DNA of 57,710 nucleotides from Acetobacterium woodii (GTDB lineage: Bacteria > Bacillota > Clostridia > Eubacteriales > Eubacteriaceae), in assembly GCA_016213825.1 (NCBI GenBank), contig JACQZP010000023.1, positions 1 through 57,710 on the forward strand, written 5' to 3'. Shown in pieces: positions 33,197 to 44,005 of this stretch (position 1 is its first letter; the number at the start of each line of letters is the position of its first letter). Below the pieces are notes generated by a model. The model was given only the letters and a program-made list of their open reading frames with translations. It searched no databases and was not told where the DNA came from. The translations under genes and the position numbers were made by a program.

Positions 33197-33225
33197 ATTT
33201 TTCCTTTATGATTCTATTATTTTTT

Positions 33226-33257
33226 AAGGGATTACTGCAAGTTTGCAGTAATCCCTT
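33226..33257 (-). other. Strong hairpin between gatB and rph without a T-tract
   Basis: A perfect 15-bp inverted repeat (33226-33240 with 33243-33257) has a two-base loop. On the minus strand it is followed by A residues, not T, so it is unlikely to be an ordinary intrinsic terminator. It may be a processing or stabilising element for gatCAB mRNA. Confidence 0.6.
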
Positions 33258-33279
33258 AGTTGTTGAAATCAGTTATGTT

Positions 33280-34716
33280 TTATGCCAGATGTCTGGCTAC
33301 GACCGTCCGAATAAGTTCGTTGGCTACCTGGGCATTGGCTTTTCCCTTGGTGGCTTTCATCACCTGACCAGTTAAAAAACCATAGGCTTTTTCGTTACCG
33401 GCACCAATATCCTCAACCGATTTGGGATTGGCCGATACGATTTCTTCAATGATCGCTTCCAGTTCTCCGGTATCGCTCATTTGGGCAAGACCTTTTTCTT
33501 TGACAATGTCGCCCGGATTTTTACCGGTATTAAACATTTCTTTTAACACTTCTTTACCGGTATTTCCGCTGATTTCATTGTTTTTGACCAGTTTCAGCAA
33601 TTCTACCAATTGGGCTGGGGTAATCGTAATATTTTCCATGCTGAGTTCTTTTTCTTTTAACAGCGGTGGAATTTCTACCATCATCCAGTTGGAAATCTGT
33701 TTGGGTTCGTTGTATAAAACCACTGATTCTTCAAAGAAGCGGGCGGTTACGCCAGTAGTGGTTAAAACCCCGGCATCGTATTCCGGTAATTTATATTCAT
33801 CAATATAGCGTTGTTTTTTCGCTTCCGGCAATTCCGGCAATTCACTTTTAATCTTTTCGATATATTCCGGTTCCAGAACAATCGGCACCAGGTCCGGTTC
33901 CGGGAAATAACGGTAATCGTGAGCTTCTTCCTTACTTCGTAGCGAAGAAGAAGTACCTTTAGTATCATCCCATTTCCGGGTTTCTTGAATAATCGTATGA
34001 CCTTTTTTAATCTCAATGATCTGTCGTTTGCTTTCGTATTGAACAGCTCGAATCAGCGCCCGGAAGGAGTTCAGGTTTTTCATTTCGGTTCGGGTTCCCA
34101 GTACTTCTGATCCCTTTTCCCGAATCGACAGATTCACGTCAAAACGCATCGATCCCTGTTCCATCTTACAGTCTGATACACCAGTATATTCCAGAATATT
34201 TCTGACCTTTTCAGCAAAAGCGCGGGCTTCTTCAGCACTGCGCAGATCCGGTTCGGTGACAATCTCAATCAGCGGCACCCCACAGCGGTTGACATCCAGC
34301 AGGGTGCCATCGGCGGATTCATGAAGCAGTTTCCCGGCATCTTCTTCGATGTGGATTCGAGTAATACCAATATCTTTTTTAACCCCATCCACTTCAATTT
34401 CGACATCCCCACCAGTACAGATGGGCAAGTCAAACTGGGAAGTTTGATAAGCTTTTGGTAAATCCGGATAGAAATAATTCTTTCGATCCATCTTGCTGAA
34501 GTGGGCGATTTCGCAATTGAGCGCCAAGCCGGCCCGGGTAGCGTATTCAACGACCTTCTCATTTAGTACTGGTAAAACCCCGGGCATCCCTAAACAAACC
34601 GGGCAGGTGTGAGTATTCTCATCCTGGCCAAACTCAGTTGGGCAGGAACAGAATATCTTTGTTTTTGTGCCTAATTCAATATGGATTTCCATTCCAATGA
34701 CAATTTCATATTCCAT
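33280..34716 (-). CDS. gatB: Asp/Glu-tRNA amidotransferase subunit B
   Basis: The 478-residue subunit binds and activates the misacylated tRNA for amidation. The N-terminal IGMEIHIELGTKTKIFC, the zinc-site-like CSC...CPVC, and the C-terminal tail domain (SANPKSVEDI onward) are present. It starts three bases after gatA, behind GGAGGT. Confidence 0.97.
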   Translation of the reverse strand: MEYEIVIGMEIHIELGTKTKIFCSCPTEFGQDENTHTCPVCLGMPGVLPVLNEKVVEYATRAGLALNCEIAHFSKMDRKNYFYPDLPKAYQTSQFDLPICTGGDVEIEVDGVKKDIGITRIHIEEDAGKLLHESADGTLLDVNRCGVPLIEIVTEPDLRSAEEARAFAEKVRNILEYTGVSDCKMEQGSMRFDVNLSIREKGSEVLGTRTEMKNLNSFRALIRAVQYESKRQIIEIKKGHTIIQETRKWDDTKGTSSSLRSKEEAHDYRYFPEPDLVPIVLEPEYIEKIKSELPELPEAKKQRYIDEYKLPEYDAGVLTTTGVTARFFEESVVLYNEPKQISNWMMVEIPPLLKEKELSMENITITPAQLVELLKLVKNNEISGNTGKEVLKEMFNTGKNPGDIVKEKGLAQMSDTGELEAIIEEIVSANPKSVEDIGAGNEKAYGFLTGQVMKATKGKANAQVANELIRTVVARHLA

Positions 34717-34719
34717 GAT

Positions 34720-36192
34720 TTAGACCTCCGTTCCCAATGGTGCTTTTAAATTTGTCAGGCCTGATTCATTTTCAAATGCCCAGGCGGCTTTTAGCAGAGT
34801 CTCTTCACTTAAGATCGGTCCTAACAACTGCATCCCGATCGGCATCCCGTTGTTGTCTAATCCACATGGTACTGAGATTCCCGGAATTCCGGCAATATTA
34901 ACCGGCACCGTATAAATATCGGTTAGATACATCTCTAGTGGATTACTGGTTTTTTCACCGATGCCAAAGGCCGTGGTGGGGGCGGTTGGGGTCAGCAGGA
35001 CATCGCAGCCGCCAAATACCTGATCAAAATCGGCTTTAATGATCGTTCGTACCTGCATGGCTTTTTTATAGTAAGCGTCATAATAACCGGAACTCAACGC
35101 ATAGGTTCCCAGCATGATCCGTCGTTTTACTTCGTCGCCAAATCCCTGGCTTCTGGTTTTCTTGTAAAGATCAACCAGGTCGTTGTATTCTTCGGCTCTA
35201 AAGCCATAACGGATCCCGTCGTAGCGAGCCAGATTGGAGCTGGCTTCAGCAGATGAAATCATGTAATAAGCTGATAAGGCATAGTCCAGGTGCTGGAAGG
35301 ATACATCGACAATTTCCGCCCCCAGGGTTTTATAAATGGCAATGGCATCCTCCAGGCTTTTTCGGACTTCCGGTTGGAGACCTTCGCCGAAAAATTCTTT
35401 GGCTACGCCAATTTTTAAACCCTTAACCCCTTGTTTTAGGTTTTGGGTATAATCGATTTTTTCCAGATTAAGAGAGGTGGAATCCTTGGCATCATGGCCA
35501 ACAATTACATTTAATACCAGGGCGCAGTCTTCAACATCCTTGGTGAAAGGACCAATTTGATCAAGCGATGATGCAAAAGCCACCAAACCATAGCGGGACA
35601 CTAAGCCATAGGTTGGTTTCATCCCCACTACCCCGCAAAAAGATGCCGGCTGACGAATGGATCCACCGGTGTCTGATCCCAGTGTATAAAAAGCTGTATC
35701 GGCTGCCACAGCAACGGCAGATCCGCCGCTGGAGCCGCCGGGTACCTTATTTAAATCCCAGGGATTTCGAGTCTTTTTGTAAGCCGAGTTTTCGGTAGAA
35801 GACCCCATGGCAAACTCATCCATATTGGTTTTTCCCAACAGGATCCCACCGTCTTCAATCAGCCGATCATAAACCTCGGCATTATAAGGCGGATTGAAGT
35901 TATAGAGCATTTTTGACGCACAGGTGGTCAAAATACCCTTAGTGCACATATTGTCTTTAAGTCCGTAGGGAATCCCTTCCAGCGGGGTTCTTTTCGCTCT
36001 TCCGGACAGTTCATCATCAAGCGCTTTAGCCGCTTCCAAAGCCGCTTCAGTTTGCAGACTGAGATAGGCGTCGGTTGACTTTTCCACGGTATTAATGCGG
36101 TTAACCACCGCTTGGGTTACCTCCGTTACGGTCACTTCTTTTTTATCCAGAAGGTCATTTATTTCATGTATGGTTTTTTGATATAATTCCAT
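34720..36192 (-). CDS. gatA: Asp/Glu-tRNA amidotransferase subunit A
   Basis: The 490-residue amidase releases ammonia from glutamine for the GatB site. The Ser-cis-Ser-Lys site is present: KDNMC lysine, and [13 protein letters not shown] followed by [16 protein letters not shown]. It starts nine bases after gatC. The organism probably makes Gln-tRNA by this route; no GlnRS is visible here. Confidence 0.97.
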   Translation of the reverse strand: MELYQKTIHEINDLLDKKEVTVTEVTQAVVNRINTVEKSTDAYLSLQTEAALEAAKALDDELSGRAKRTPLEGIPYGLKDNMCTKGILTTCASKMLYNFNPPYNAEVYDRLIEDGGILLGKTNMDEFAMGSSTENSAYKKTRNPWDLNKVPGGSSGGSAVAVAADTAFYTLGSDTGGSIRQPASFCGVVGMKPTYGLVSRYGLVAFASSLDQIGPFTKDVEDCALVLNVIVGHDAKDSTSLNLEKIDYTQNLKQGVKGLKIGVAKEFFGEGLQPEVRKSLEDAIAIYKTLGAEIVDVSFQHLDYALSAYYMISSAEASSNLARYDGIRYGFRAEEYNDLVDLYKKTRSQGFGDEVKRRIMLGTYALSSGYYDAYYKKAMQVRTIIKADFDQVFGGCDVLLTPTAPTTAFGIGEKTSNPLEMYLTDIYTVPVNIAGIPGISVPCGLDNNGMPIGMQLLGPILSEETLLKAAWAFENESGLTNLKAPLGTEV

Positions 36193-36201
36193 TATTGCCT
36201 C

Positions 36202-36489
36202 CTATTCCATAACCCGGGGAACCTTAAAGCACCCGGCTTCGCTTTCCGGTGCGTTGGCCAAAGCCTCTTCATTGGTCAGACAGGGTTTGATCTCATCTTT
36301 CCGAAAAACGTTCTGCACTGCCAACACATGTTCAGTGGCTTTTATTTTTGAGGTATCTAATCCGCTGAGGGTCTCGGCATAATCTAGTACCGCACCCAGT
36401 TGATCGGCCAGGGCAGTCACTTGATCCTCGGAAAATTCCAAACGGGCAAGATTGGCCACGTAGGTGACATCTTCTCGTGTTAAACTCAT
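36202..36489 (-). CDS. gatC: Asp/Glu-tRNA amidotransferase subunit C
   Basis: The small subunit (95 residues) has the family pattern VTYVANLARLEFSED and the C-terminal DEIKPCLTNEEALANAPE and FKVPRVME. An ATG at 36495 is too close to AAAGGA, so I chose 36489. First gene of gatCAB. Confidence 0.95.
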   Translation of the reverse strand: MSLTREDVTYVANLARLEFSEDQVTALADQLGAVLDYAETLSGLDTSKIKATEHVLAVQNVFRKDEIKPCLTNEEALANAPESEAGCFKVPRVME

Positions 36490-36579
36490 ATTCATTATCC
36501 TTTCTTTGCTGTTGACTTTCTATGATATTCTATTTTAACAGCTATAAGCTGTCAGTTTGATTCTAAAAATCACCCTTCA

Positions 36580-38586
<2,007 letters not shown>

Positions 38587-38638
38587 TTAACATCTTTTAT
38601 TAAATACTTTTCTTAACTGCTTTTACTTACTCTTTTGG

Positions 38639-40846
38639 CTAAGCCTTTTCCACAAAAGTAGGATCCATTTTTTTGATCCCCACGCCGGGAAACGCCACCG
38701 AAATCATGTTATTTTTAACTTCTACTACGGTGCCAATACCAAATTTTTTATGTTTGACCTTATCCGTCAACGCAAATCCATTTTCCGATGGGCCATTATG
38801 AAAGGTAACCGCATTGGCGTTATTTCTGCGGATCGCCACCTTTGACTGGGTCACCCGTTCGGAAAAAGTTTTATTCTTTTTAGTTTCGATGTCAATTTCC
38901 GGTTTACGCTCATAGCGTTGTTTATTCTCCACGCAAACCTCATCTGGCATTTCTTTCAAAAACCGTGACGGCGTCTGCAGCTGTCGTCGTCCGTACAGGG
39001 TTCTTTCTGCCGCCCAGGAAATATAAAGACGTTTCATGGCTCGGGTAATTCCCACATAACAGATGCGGCGTTCCTCTTCAATATCCTCCGGCGAATCCAT
39101 GGCTCGGCCATGGGGGAAGATCCCTTCTTCCATTCCGGGGATAAAGACAATTGGGAATTCCAAACCTTTGGCGTTATGGAGAGTCATTAACAGGACCTTC
39201 CCTTCGTCCCCATCGTACTTATCGGTCTCTGACGACAAGGCCACGGTTTCCAGATAGGCACTGAGGCTTTGGTCATCACTGTTTTTTTCAAAATCGGTGG
39301 CTGACGATACCAGTTCCTGGAGATTTTCCAGACGGCTTTCACCCTTATCCATCTTTCCGGTTTCCAGCATTTCCAGGTAGCCAGTTTTTTCAATAACGGC
39401 GGAGATCAATTCACTTAGGCTGGCGGTCTCCTGAATGGCTTCCAGTTTCTTCATCAGTTCACTGAAGGCCCGGACCTTATTTTTTACGCTGGGACTCAGC
39501 TCCGGAATTTCTTCAACGTGATGGAAGGCCTGCATTAAGCTGAAGCTTTTAAAATTGGCGTACTCGGCAATTTTTTCTATCGTCGCTGAACCGATCCCCC
39601 GTTTGGGTACATTCACAATTCGCATGAAACCCATGTTGTCTTTGGGGTTACTCAGGACATTTAAATAAGCAATGACGTCTTTAATTTCAACCCGGGAATA
39701 AAATCCGGTTCCGCCGATTAACTGGAACGGTAAACCGGCCCGCATCAGCGCTTCTTCAAACAACCGCGACTGGGCATTGGTTCGATACAAAATAGCAAAG
39801 TCACCAAAGATACCATTGCCCTTGGTAATATTGTCATTAATCTCATCAACAATAAACCGGGCTTCATCATAACCCTGGTTAAATGATGCGATCATTATTT
39901 TTTCATCGCCATCATTGTTGGTCCACAACGCTTTTTCCTTACGGCCGGTATTTCTGGCGATAACGCCATTGGCACAGTCCAGGATTGTCTGGGTTGAGCG
40001 ATAATTTTCTTCCAGTTTGACGACCTTGGCGTTGGTATAATCTTTTTCAAAATCCAGGATGTTGTTGATATCCGCTCCCCGCCAGCCATAAATACTCTGG
40101 TCATCGTCCCCACAGACACAAATATTTTTATTTTTAGCGGCCAGCATGTTGACCAGTTCGTATTGACTGTGGTTGGTATCCTGATATTCATCAACCATGA
40201 TATATTTAAAGCGATTCTGATATTGTTCCAGAATTTCCGGAAAGCCTTTGAATAATACCAGCGTATTGTAGATCAGATCATCAAAATCCATGGCATTGTT
40301 GGCTTTTAAGCTTTCCTGGTAGCGCTTATAGTAAATCCCGACCTTTTCTTTTCGGAAATCTCCGGCATTTTCTTTCATGTAGGCTTCGGGACTAACAAAA
40401 TTATTTTTGGCGGTTGAGACTTCCCCGCTTAAAAACTGGTTGGTAAAGTATTTATCATTAAGTCCCAATTCTTTGATCAGACTTTTATATAAACGTTTTT
40501 GATCATCCATGTCATAAATAACAAAATTATCATCATAACCCAGCCATTGCGCATGGGTCCGCATGATTCGGGCACACATGGCATGAAAGGTGGACATCCA
40601 AATCCGTTTGCTATCCTGGATATTCATTTTGGCAATCCGTTCCCGCATTTCTCCGGCGGCTTTATTGGTAAAGGTAATGGCCAGAATTTGCGAGGGCCAT
40701 GCCTGCCCAGTTTCAATAATATGGGCAATTCGATGAATAATGGTTCGTGTTTTACCTGATCCGGCTCCTGCCAGTATCAGTAATGGTCCATCTATGGTTT
40801 CTGCTGCTTCTCGTTGTCGACTGTTTAACCCGTCTAATAAACTCAT
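38639..40846 (-). CDS. pcrA: ATP-dependent DNA helicase PcrA/UvrD
   Basis: The superfamily 1 helicase (735 residues) has motif I LAGAGSGKTRTI, motif II VDEYQDTN, motif III QSIYGWRGAD, and later motifs including LMTLHNAKGLEFPIVFI and EERRICYVGITRA. The C-terminal ~60 residues match the PcrA tail. The ATG at 40846 follows AGGAG; a frame extending to 40894 overlaps the preceding gene and is not needed. Confidence 0.96.
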   Translation of the reverse strand: MSLLDGLNSRQREAAETIDGPLLILAGAGSGKTRTIIHRIAHIIETGQAWPSQILAITFTNKAAGEMRERIAKMNIQDSKRIWMSTFHAMCARIMRTHAQWLGYDDNFVIYDMDDQKRLYKSLIKELGLNDKYFTNQFLSGEVSTAKNNFVSPEAYMKENAGDFRKEKVGIYYKRYQESLKANNAMDFDDLIYNTLVLFKGFPEILEQYQNRFKYIMVDEYQDTNHSQYELVNMLAAKNKNICVCGDDDQSIYGWRGADINNILDFEKDYTNAKVVKLEENYRSTQTILDCANGVIARNTGRKEKALWTNNDGDEKIMIASFNQGYDEARFIVDEINDNITKGNGIFGDFAILYRTNAQSRLFEEALMRAGLPFQLIGGTGFYSRVEIKDVIAYLNVLSNPKDNMGFMRIVNVPKRGIGSATIEKIAEYANFKSFSLMQAFHHVEEIPELSPSVKNKVRAFSELMKKLEAIQETASLSELISAVIEKTGYLEMLETGKMDKGESRLENLQELVSSATDFEKNSDDQSLSAYLETVALSSETDKYDGDEGKVLLMTLHNAKGLEFPIVFIPGMEEGIFPHGRAMDSPEDIEEERRICYVGITRAMKRLYISWAAERTLYGRRQLQTPSRFLKEMPDEVCVENKQRYERKPEIDIETKKNKTFSERVTQSKVAIRRNNANAVTFHNGPSENGFALTDKVKHKKFGIGTVVEVKNNMISVAFPGVGIKKMDPTFVEKA

Positions 40847-40874
40847 GTATTCTCCTAAATATTTATTTCCATTA

Positions 40875-42014
40875 TTAAAATAACTTTTCTCCATAAAAAA
40901 TGCTTTTCAAAACCTTATCCATCTCAGATGCATCCATGGTCACCGGATTTCGCTGGGTGGAGCCCATCAATGAATTTTTCAGCAGCTCGTCATAGTGCGC
41001 TTTAAATTCAGCTTCTGGGATACCAGCGGCTTGAAATGAGGTGGGAATGCCGAAGGTTTTGTTTAAATCGCTGATTTCTTCGATAATGTTTTTCCCGATC
41101 GAGCGGGATAGCTGTTCCAGATCCTCGGCCACTTGAAGATCCTGCTGATTGTATTCCAGCACATAAGGCAGGGCAATGGCATTAAGGAGTCCGTGGCTGG
41201 TGCCAAAGCGTCCGCCAAAAGCATGGGCAATGCCGTGATCCATTCCCAGTCCGGCATTCTGGAAAGAAAAACCAGCCAGACACTGAAAATTGTGGACATG
41301 CTGACGGCTTTCAAGATCACCGCTTTCAAAAGACCGGCGCAGGTACGTTAATAAACCTTCCACCGCTCCTTTGGCCATGGTTTTGGTGAAGTCATCAGCG
41401 TTTTTGTTGATATAGGCTTCCAGGCCGTGGGTCAAAGCATCCATTCCTGATTCCACCATCACACTGGGCGGCATGGACAGAGCCAGTTCGCCATCTAAAA
41501 TAGCCACATCGGGAATAAATGCTTTTGTTTTTAATCCAATTTTGATATTTTCTTCGGTAAAGGTAATGACAGCTGCCCGGGTCACTTCTGCAGCGGTTCC
41601 GGACGTGGATGGAATGGCAACGAGCATAATCCGTTCGCGCTTCTCCGGGGCATTTCCAGTTCTGATTTCTGCAATGGTCAACGCCGCATATTCACACATC
41701 AGCGCCATCACCTTGGCCGCATCGATAACCGATCCGCCGCCAATGGCAATCACCACATCCGGGTTGAAGGCTTTCATCTTAATCAGACCCTCTTCCACAT
41801 CGGAAACGCTGGGGTTTGCTCCAATACCACTGAGGATGTCGTAGTCTTTATCACGTTCTTTTAAAAAGGCTTCCGCCCGCTTGATTGTGCCATTTCGAAA
41901 CAACGCTGTTTTTCCGGTCACAATAAAGAACCGTTGCCCTTCCAGGTTTTTGATGGCGCTTAAGGTGCCGGGACCGGTGATAATCTCATCGCCGTAAAAT
42001 TTTAGATTACTCAC
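40875..42014 (-). CDS. Iron-containing alcohol dehydrogenase
   Basis: The 379-residue dehydrogenase has the NAD-binding GGGSVIDAAKV, the segment IPSTSGTAAEVT, and the metal-binding HGLEAY...GMDHGIAHAFGG with the conserved histidines. It probably interconverts alcohols or diols with aldehydes. It starts with GTG overlapping the kinase gene by eight bases, so it is translated with the two-component system. That link is unusual for the family. Substrate is unknown. Confidence 0.9.
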   Translation of the reverse strand: MSNLKFYGDEIITGPGTLSAIKNLEGQRFFIVTGKTALFRNGTIKRAEAFLKERDKDYDILSGIGANPSVSDVEEGLIKMKAFNPDVVIAIGGGSVIDAAKVMALMCEYAALTIAEIRTGNAPEKRERIMLVAIPSTSGTAAEVTRAAVITFTEENIKIGLKTKAFIPDVAILDGELALSMPPSVMVESGMDALTHGLEAYINKNADDFTKTMAKGAVEGLLTYLRRSFESGDLESRQHVHNFQCLAGFSFQNAGLGMDHGIAHAFGGRFGTSHGLLNAIALPYVLEYNQQDLQVAEDLEQLSRSIGKNIIEEISDLNKTFGIPTSFQAAGIPEAEFKAHYDELLKNSLMGSTQRNPVTMDASEMDKVLKSIFYGEKLF

Positions 42015-43323
42015 TTTTTTTTACCCCCTTATCAAAATTCAATGTAATCTTTGTTCCCTTTTTGTCTTCGCTTTCAATAATCATGCCCGCATGGTGTTCG
42101 TCCACAATCCAATTAGCTATCGATAACCCCAGTCCAGTCCCACCTTCCGTCCGGGAACGGGCCTTATCAACCCGATAAAACCGTTGGGTAACTTTATCAA
42201 TCTCATCTTTGGGAATCCCGATGCCCTGATCGATGACTTCCACTGCAATCCCCTGAATCGTATTTTTTCCGATGATTCGAATGATGGTATTTTCATTGCT
42301 ATACTTAATGGCATTATCCAGCAGAATCACCAGCAATTGGGTGATCTGTTTTTCATCCCCATCAATTATTAAATTTTCATCCAATTTATTGATAAACGCA
42401 ATTCCCTTTTTACCAGCTAAGGGAGCCATTTTTTCGCTGACCACCCGGATTAAATAGGTTAGATCAATGGTTTCCTGTTGAACAATCATATCGCCCGAAT
42501 CAGCTCTGGCTAAAAACATCAGATCTTCGACAATATGCTGCATCCATTGCACCTCATCATAGGCATTATTTATCCAGGTGAGTTGACTTTCCACACTTTC
42601 ATCGGCGCTGGCTTTGACAACTTCCAGATTGGTCTGGATCACCGCAATGGGTGTGCGCAGCTCATGGGAAGCGTCAGCCAGAAACTCCTGCTGACGCTCC
42701 ATACTTTTTTTAATCGGAATCAGGGATCGGCCAGACAAAAAATAACCGCCCAAAAAGGACAGAGACGCACCAACAAGGATGGTGAATCCCACCATTTCCT
42801 GCGCATTTCCTAAAAGAGATCGCTCGGAAGCCATGTTTTTCATGGCCTGGACAATTTTCAATTCGCCGTTTTTATTAACCACCGCATAGGTGCAGATCTT
42901 ATATTCTTTGTCGCCCAGCTTGTAATTGCTTATTAAATATTTTTCTTTATTTTTATCAAAATAAAGCTTTGATATTTCCATAAGCTTTGCTTCTTCAAGC
43001 GGAAGGGTGTAGGATTGATCTAATACGCGATACTGTTGATCGAAAATAATGTAGGAAATATTATTTTGAATCAAGCTGCGGGTATATTCGTAGTAGCCCT
43101 GTTTTTCTTCTTCGGTTACTTCTTCTCCCGCTTCATAGCGCTCCAGATATTCAATTTCATTGGCAAGCTGCGAACAATATATTTTTAGATTATTATTCAC
43201 ATTTGTTTCCACATCCATACTCAAAACCACATATAGAAATACAGAAATAAATAATAGGAGTCCGATCAGGACTCCTGTATTCATCAGGGTGAGATTGATT
43301 CGCAGCTTGTTAAGGCTTAACAT
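42007..43323 (-). CDS. Sensor histidine kinase
   Basis: The 438-residue kinase has membrane helices at about 15-35 and 175-197, an extracytoplasmic domain between, the phospho-acceptor FLADASHELRTPIA (H220), an N box LLDNAIKYS and the G boxes DQGIGI and GTGLGLSI. It overlaps its regulator by 14 bases. Resembles CiaH/BaeS-type kinases; the signal is unknown. Confidence 0.92.
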   Translation of the reverse strand: MLSLNKLRINLTLMNTGVLIGLLLFISVFLYVVLSMDVETNVNNNLKIYCSQLANEIEYLERYEAGEEVTEEEKQGYYEYTRSLIQNNISYIIFDQQYRVLDQSYTLPLEEAKLMEISKLYFDKNKEKYLISNYKLGDKEYKICTYAVVNKNGELKIVQAMKNMASERSLLGNAQEMVGFTILVGASLSFLGGYFLSGRSLIPIKKSMERQQEFLADASHELRTPIAVIQTNLEVVKASADESVESQLTWINNAYDEVQWMQHIVEDLMFLARADSGDMIVQQETIDLTYLIRVVSEKMAPLAGKKGIAFINKLDENLIIDGDEKQITQLLVILLDNAIKYSNENTIIRIIGKNTIQGIAVEVIDQGIGIPKDEIDKVTQRFYRVDKARSRTEGGTGLGLSIANWIVDEHHAGMIIESEDKKGTKITLNFDKGVKKSE

Positions 43324-43993
43324 TCTCCCGCTCCTTTAAAACATAACCCAACCCGCGAATGGTTTTGATATAGGCCTGGGATGTGTCCAACTTTTTCCGC
43401 AAATAATGTACATAGATTTCCACGCTGTTTTCCATGGCCATACTTTCAATTCCCCAGATTCGATCCAGGATCTGCTCTTTTGAAATGGTCATACCGGGAT
43501 TTCGGATAAACATTTCCAGCAATTGAGCTTCCTTGGCCGTCAATTTGTTTAAAACCTCATCCACAAATAATTCTCCGGTATTGATGTTTAATGAAATATT
43601 CGCATAATGAATCACATTGTCCTGATAAACTTCCCAGGGTCGACGACCGAGAGCTCTGATCCGGGCAATTAGCTCTTCGGTGACAAAGGGTTTGACCAGA
43701 TAATCGTCGGCACCCATGTTCAGTCCATTCACCTTATCTTTGGTATCATCTTTAGCGGTTAATAAAAGAATTGGGACATTCTTTCCGGCTTCCCGGATTG
43801 AACGCAAAATCTCTAACCCGGACATCCCCGGAAGCATAATGTCCAGAATAATGACATCATACACATCATTTTCGCTGAGTAATTTACCTTCGATGCCATC
43901 ATTGACAACATCTACCAATATTTTATTTTTTTCAAAGATTTTCCCCAATGCTGCCGCTAATGGTTTTTCATCCTCAACTAAAAGAACACGCAT
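43310..43993 (-). CDS. OmpR-family response regulator
   Basis: The 227-residue regulator has phospho-acceptor D51 (VIILDIMLPGMSG), DYLVKPFVTEEL, and a winged-helix output domain (EIYVHYLRKKLDT). GAGGAG precedes the ATG. It lies 12 bases after the zinc-ribbon protein gene, so that protein, the two-component system and the dehydrogenase are one transcription unit. Confidence 0.93.
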   Translation of the reverse strand: MRVLLVEDEKPLAAALGKIFEKNKILVDVVNDGIEGKLLSENDVYDVIILDIMLPGMSGLEILRSIREAGKNVPILLLTAKDDTKDKVNGLNMGADDYLVKPFVTEELIARIRALGRRPWEVYQDNVIHYANISLNINTGELFVDEVLNKLTAKEAQLLEMFIRNPGMTISKEQILDRIWGIESMAMENSVEIYVHYLRKKLDTSQAYIKTIRGLGYVLKERENVKP

Positions 43994-44005
43994 GGTTTTT
44001 CTCCT

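Noticed and set aside
40847-40894. Longer PcrA N-terminus
   Set aside because: It overlaps the dehydrogenase gene end and lacks a ribosome-binding site; the ATG at 40846 has AGGAG and matches the family start.
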